Part shown: piece after piece, positions 5,788 to 8,128 of the stretch
How the letters are laid out: the number at the start of each line of letters is the position of its first letter
Numbering within the stretch: position 1 is the stretch's first letter
Assembly: GCA_938048925.1 (NCBI GenBank)
Contig: CALITV010000231.1
Coordinates: 1-8,128, forward strand
DNA length: 8,128 nt
Reading direction: 5' to 3'
Source: an uncultured bacterium
GTDB taxonomy: Bacteria; UBP6; UBA1177; JAKLFG01
Translations under genes and position numbers: made by a program
The notes under the pieces: model-generated
Told to the model about the DNA's origin: nothing
Seen by the model: only the letters and a program-made list of their open reading frames with translations
Databases searched by the model: none

Positions 5788-7041
5788 TTACCTCCTTTCG
5801 TGCGTTGATGATAATGGTTCTCGTATCCAGACCCGGAGCGCTGCCGGTGCTCCGGGGATCTCTATCGTTTCTTCGATCGTTTCGCGACGGGTGTCGAATG
5901 CGTTGAGGTAACTGGTGACGCTGTCACCCTCCGTTTGCTGGGTGAAGAAGTAGAGCCGACCAGTGTGCGGGCTATAATCGAGGGGCACCGCCGCGAAGGC
6001 GTTGATGGCGGAAACGACGCGCTGAACGGTGCCGTCGCGCCGGAGCACCTGCAGGTGACCTTTCCAGTCGGCATCGAAGGCGGTGAAATAGATGTCGCCG
6101 TCGTTGGTCACCGCGAGCGGTCCCACTTTGACATTGAGTGGCGAGAGTGAATCGGTCGTTTCGGAGAGGATCGTTGTTGCGTCGGCACCGAAAAGATCAA
6201 CCCGCACGAGGCCTCCGTTGCGCGCTTGATAGGAGCCGACGCAGGAGACGAAGAGATGGCGCGTCGAGAGGGCGCGGTTCATCACGAGCGGTCCCACCGG
6301 ATTGGCAACGGGCAAATCTATGGGGTTGTGCCACTCCGCGGCGGTTTTCCAGCGGGCGAGGCTCCCGCCGCGCGAGATCCAGTCGGGACCAAGCATCTGG
6401 AGCGCTATCAGCAAAATCCCGTTATCGAGAAGGATCGCAGCAGGCGACGGTGGAATCCCCTCCTCTGGCATTTGCACCGTAAGGTCTACCGTGCCGATAG
6501 TAGCGCCTTGCTCATCGAAGAGAAAGAGCACTGTCGCCTCGTTCGCCGAGACGATATACCGCGTCCCGTCCCATACCGCATCCATGAAATTGAGATAATC
6601 GGTGGTCGGTGACCGGAGCGTTACCCGGTAGCGGCCGTCTGCGCCATACACCCACACCGTGTCGGCACCGTCGCGCCCGATGACCATGAAGCGGTCATAG
6701 GAGACCGAAAGCGATAAGTCGGTGCCGGTGGGACCGCCGACGGGTTCGGGGAAGGCTACCACGGCAAGGCGGGTGAGATCCTCTTCGGGGACGCGCAGCA
6801 CCTTTCCCGAGAAGGGGGCATCATATCCGCCGGTTGTGGCGACGATAAGATCGCTCGTGCGGCAGACACCATCGTACCAGAAGAGCGTTGGATCGCAGCG
6901 GTTGTCGGTATCGGAGGTCTCTCCACCGATCGCTTCGTAATCGGTGACCGTTTCGTAGGGGATATCGGCGGGAAGTTCGGGTAGCGCCGGTGCGCAGGCG
7001 AAGGCAAAGAAAAAAATGACGACCAATCCGAGCAATCTCAT
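5788..7041 (-). CDS. Seven-repeat beta-propeller lipoprotein, BtuG-like by context
   Basis: This is a 417-residue lipoprotein. [16 protein letters not shown] gives a probable lipidated Cys16 with an atypical lipobox (AFAC). A flexible acidic linker and a probable disulfide loop, [12 protein letters not shown] (Cys49-Cys60), come next. Seven similar strand-turn-strand segments then lie at about residues 79-97, 127-144, 169-187, 226-243, 276-296, 328-346 and 377-396 (for example [17 protein letters not shown] and [17 protein letters not shown]), as expected of a seven-bladed YncE/YVTN-type propeller. Its ATG overlaps the receptor gene's TGA in ATGA, so translation is coupled. In Bacteroidota, the BtuG propeller lipoprotein sits beside BtuB, binds cobalamin and caps the barrel; that is the closest parallel by architecture and position. 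Homology to BtuG is inferred, not shown. Confidence 0.85.
   Translation of the reverse strand: MRLLGLVVIFFFAFACAPALPELPADIPYETVTDYEAIGGETSDTDNRCDPTLFWYDGVCRTSDLIVATTGGYDAPFSGKVLRVPEEDLTRLAVVAFPEPVGGPTGTDLSLSVSYDRFMVIGRDGADTVWVYGADGRYRVTLRSPTTDYLNFMDAVWDGTRYIVSANEATVLFLFDEQGATIGTVDLTVQMPEEGIPPSPAAILLDNGILLIALQMLGPDWISRGGSLARWKTAAEWHNPIDLPVANPVGPLVMNRALSTRHLFVSCVGSYQARNGGLVRVDLFGADATTILSETTDSLSPLNVKVGPLAVTNDGDIYFTAFDADWKGHLQVLRRDGTVQRVVSAINAFAAVPLDYSPHTGRLYFFTQQTEGDSVTSYLNAFDTRRETIEETIEIPGAPAALRVWIREPLSSTHERR
5791..5797 (-). promoter_or_regulatory. Shine-Dalgarno site embedded in the end of the upstream gene
   Basis: AAGGAGG read on the minus strand lies 5 bases before the ATG at 5785. It also forms part of the last codons (Glu-Arg-Arg) of the propeller lipoprotein, just before its TAA. 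It fixes the start of the downstream lipoprotein and points to coupled translation. Confidence 0.85.
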
Positions 7042-8128
7042 CGCATGCCCCCACTATCGAACACGAGGCCGAGGTAGAACGAGAGGCCCGGCACGCCGAA
7101 GCCCTCGACCATCTCGTCACGGCGATCGAATAGGTTTTCGATGCGACCATAGAGCCGCACCGGCGCCGCCGGCCGCACCATCACGACGAGTGAACTGAGC
7201 ACCGCCGTCGGCAAGGTGGTAACCACCGGTTCGTAGGGATAGCGGTAGGCGATGTCGCGGCGTGGCCCGACGACGGTAACGCCGAGGTTTGCGGAGACGA
7301 TACCGGCAGGTCGCCAGTCTATCCACAGCGAGGCGAGGTGCTCGGGGCGCCGCGGAACCGGACGACTGTCGCGGAAACGGCGGCCGTCGTAGCGAACGAT
7401 GTCGAAGGAATCGGTTACGGTGAAGGTGTAGGCGCCGTTTAGGGTAAGTGTCTCGTTCGGGCGCACCGACAGCGTTGACTCGATCCCCGCCGCCGTCATC
7501 CAGCCGCGATTCTGGTAGCGGCCGCAGAGGGTTCCGTCGCACCCGTAGGAAAACTCGATGGCGTTCTTCGTTTCCTGATAGAAACCGGTGGCTTCGAGGA
7601 GTATCCGGCGATGCCACAAGCGCTGGGTGATGCCGCCATCCACCGCGAGGGTCTCTTCCGACTTCAAAAATTCCGAACCATAAGCGCTATAGAGTTGGAA
7701 GAGTGACGGTGGCTTGAAGGCGGTCGCTAGGCTGGATCGCAGGGTCGTATCGCTCGGTGCGATACGGTAGGATGCCGCGATACTGTAGGTGCCGTGGAGT
7801 GTGGCTACGAGATGTTCTTCAGTGAGCACCGGCACACCGACGGGGTCGGTTGCGGTGCCATGTCGCCGATAGAGAAAGAGATCACCGCGGGCCCCCCCCG
7901 AGAAGATAAGGTCATCGCCGAGAGGAGTGATGGTGTCGAAAAGATAGATCCCCCCCGTGAGCGTCTCGCGGCGCGGAAGGGTACTCAGCGCAACGGGACG
8001 ATTGCGGTCTAACTGCCATTCCGCGCTACCGCCTCCCCACAGAAACGAAATGCCGATATCGAGCCGCTGGAACGGGAGCCCGGTGAAGGTGTGACGCCAC
8101 GAGGTCTCGAGCGTTTCTCCCGCGAAAA
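7038..8128 (-). CDS. TonB-dependent outer-membrane receptor, BtuB-like (C-terminal part)
   Basis: The last 362 residues of an outer-membrane beta-barrel are visible; the plug domain and TonB box lie beyond the right edge. The frame is open to the edge, so an apparent GTG start at 7835 is internal. Amphipathic strands alternate with loops. Receptor hallmarks include LRSSLATAFKPPSLFQLYSAYG (about 7740-7677), RPEHLASLWIDW, RIENLFDRRDEMVEGFG and PGLSFYLGLVF. Together these resemble the BtuB/CirA class, most of all cobalamin transporters. Such receptors import scarce ligands into the periplasm using TonB energy. Odd points are a CDGTLC motif (7524-7541), two G tracts, and a six-residue tail (DSGGMR) after the usual terminal aromatic residue. 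The two downstream lipoprotein genes are tightly coupled. The class is sure; the ligand is inferred. Confidence 0.9.
   Translation of the reverse strand, partial: FAGETLETSWRHTFTGLPFQRLDIGISFLWGGGSAEWQLDRNRPVALSTLPRRETLTGGIYLFDTITPLGDDLIFSGGARGDLFLYRRHGTATDPVGVPVLTEEHLVATLHGTYSIAASYRIAPSDTTLRSSLATAFKPPSLFQLYSAYGSEFLKSEETLAVDGGITQRLWHRRILLEATGFYQETKNAIEFSYGCDGTLCGRYQNRGWMTAAGIESTLSVRPNETLTLNGAYTFTVTDSFDIVRYDGRRFRDSRPVPRRPEHLASLWIDWRPAGIVSANLGVTVVGPRRDIAYRYPYEPVVTTLPTAVLSSLVVMVRPAAPVRLYGRIENLFDRRDEMVEGFGVPGLSFYLGLVFDSGGMR
7892..7899 (-). repeat. G8 homopolymer inside the receptor gene
   Basis: Eight consecutive C on the plus strand, read as G8 in the coding strand (Ser-Gly-Gly-Ala). The frame is open through it as given. 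Tracts of this length are slippage-prone and are also common sites of sequencing error. Confidence 0.9.
7950..7956 (-). repeat. G7 homopolymer inside the receptor gene
   Basis: Seven consecutive C on the plus strand, read as G7 in the coding strand (Thr-Gly-Gly), 50 bases upstream of the G8 tract within the same gene. The frame is open through it as given. Confidence 0.9.

Noticed and set aside
7038..7835. A complete 265-residue gene starting with GTG at 7835
   Set aside because: The frame stays open to the window edge and the upstream residues continue the barrel-strand pattern, so this is the 3' part of a longer receptor gene.
1..8128. CRISPR arrays, tRNA genes, insertion sequences or prophage modules
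   Set aside because: I looked for evenly spaced repeats, cloverleaf-like sequences, transposase motifs and integration repeats on both strands and saw none.

Overview
The window looks like chromosomal DNA from a Gram-negative (diderm) bacterium of moderate-to-high GC content. The evidence is several type II signal peptides, a TonB-dependent outer-membrane receptor and Shine-Dalgarno sites of the AGGAGG type. The style of the small lipoproteins suggests a deltaproteobacterial-type lineage (Myxococcota, Bradymonadota or relatives), but this is only an impression. Coding density is high. I see no tRNA, rRNA, CRISPR array, transposase or attachment site, and no gene-free stretch longer than 185 bases.

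Left block (1-3257, all minus strand). Transcription runs from an HD-domain phosphohydrolase (2697-3257) into an unrecognised exported protein (1984-2685) and then rimO (667-1980), the ribosomal protein S12 methylthiotransferase. These three genes are 11 and 3 bases apart and probably form one operon. Below rimO, after a 73-base gap with its own candidate promoter, starts a gene cut by the window edge. Its 197 visible residues resemble the N-terminal domain of a large alpha-amylase-family protein.

Middle block (3258-4734). A 185-base divergent intergenic region with an A-rich core carries back-to-back candidate sigma70 promoters. It drives a compact plus-strand operon of four small lipoproteins (76, 90, 103 and 127 residues), closed by a near-perfect intrinsic terminator. 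All four share a lipobox followed by a C-X8-10-C pair, so they look like diverged paralogues. Their function is unknown.

Right block (4733-8128, minus strand, convergent with the lipoprotein operon). A BtuB-like TonB-dependent receptor, entering from the right edge, is followed with a 4-base ATGA overlap by a lipoprotein showing seven beta-propeller-like repeats. Two bases further on is a two-domain lipoprotein. The layout recalls Bacteroidota vitamin B12 uptake loci, in which the BtuB barrel is capped by the surface propeller lipoprotein BtuG and accompanied by extra surface lipoproteins. My main hypothesis is that this is a BtuB/BtuG-like capture system in a different lineage. The substrate is inferred from receptor resemblance and gene order only; the receptor N-terminus and any cobalamin riboswitch lie outside the window.
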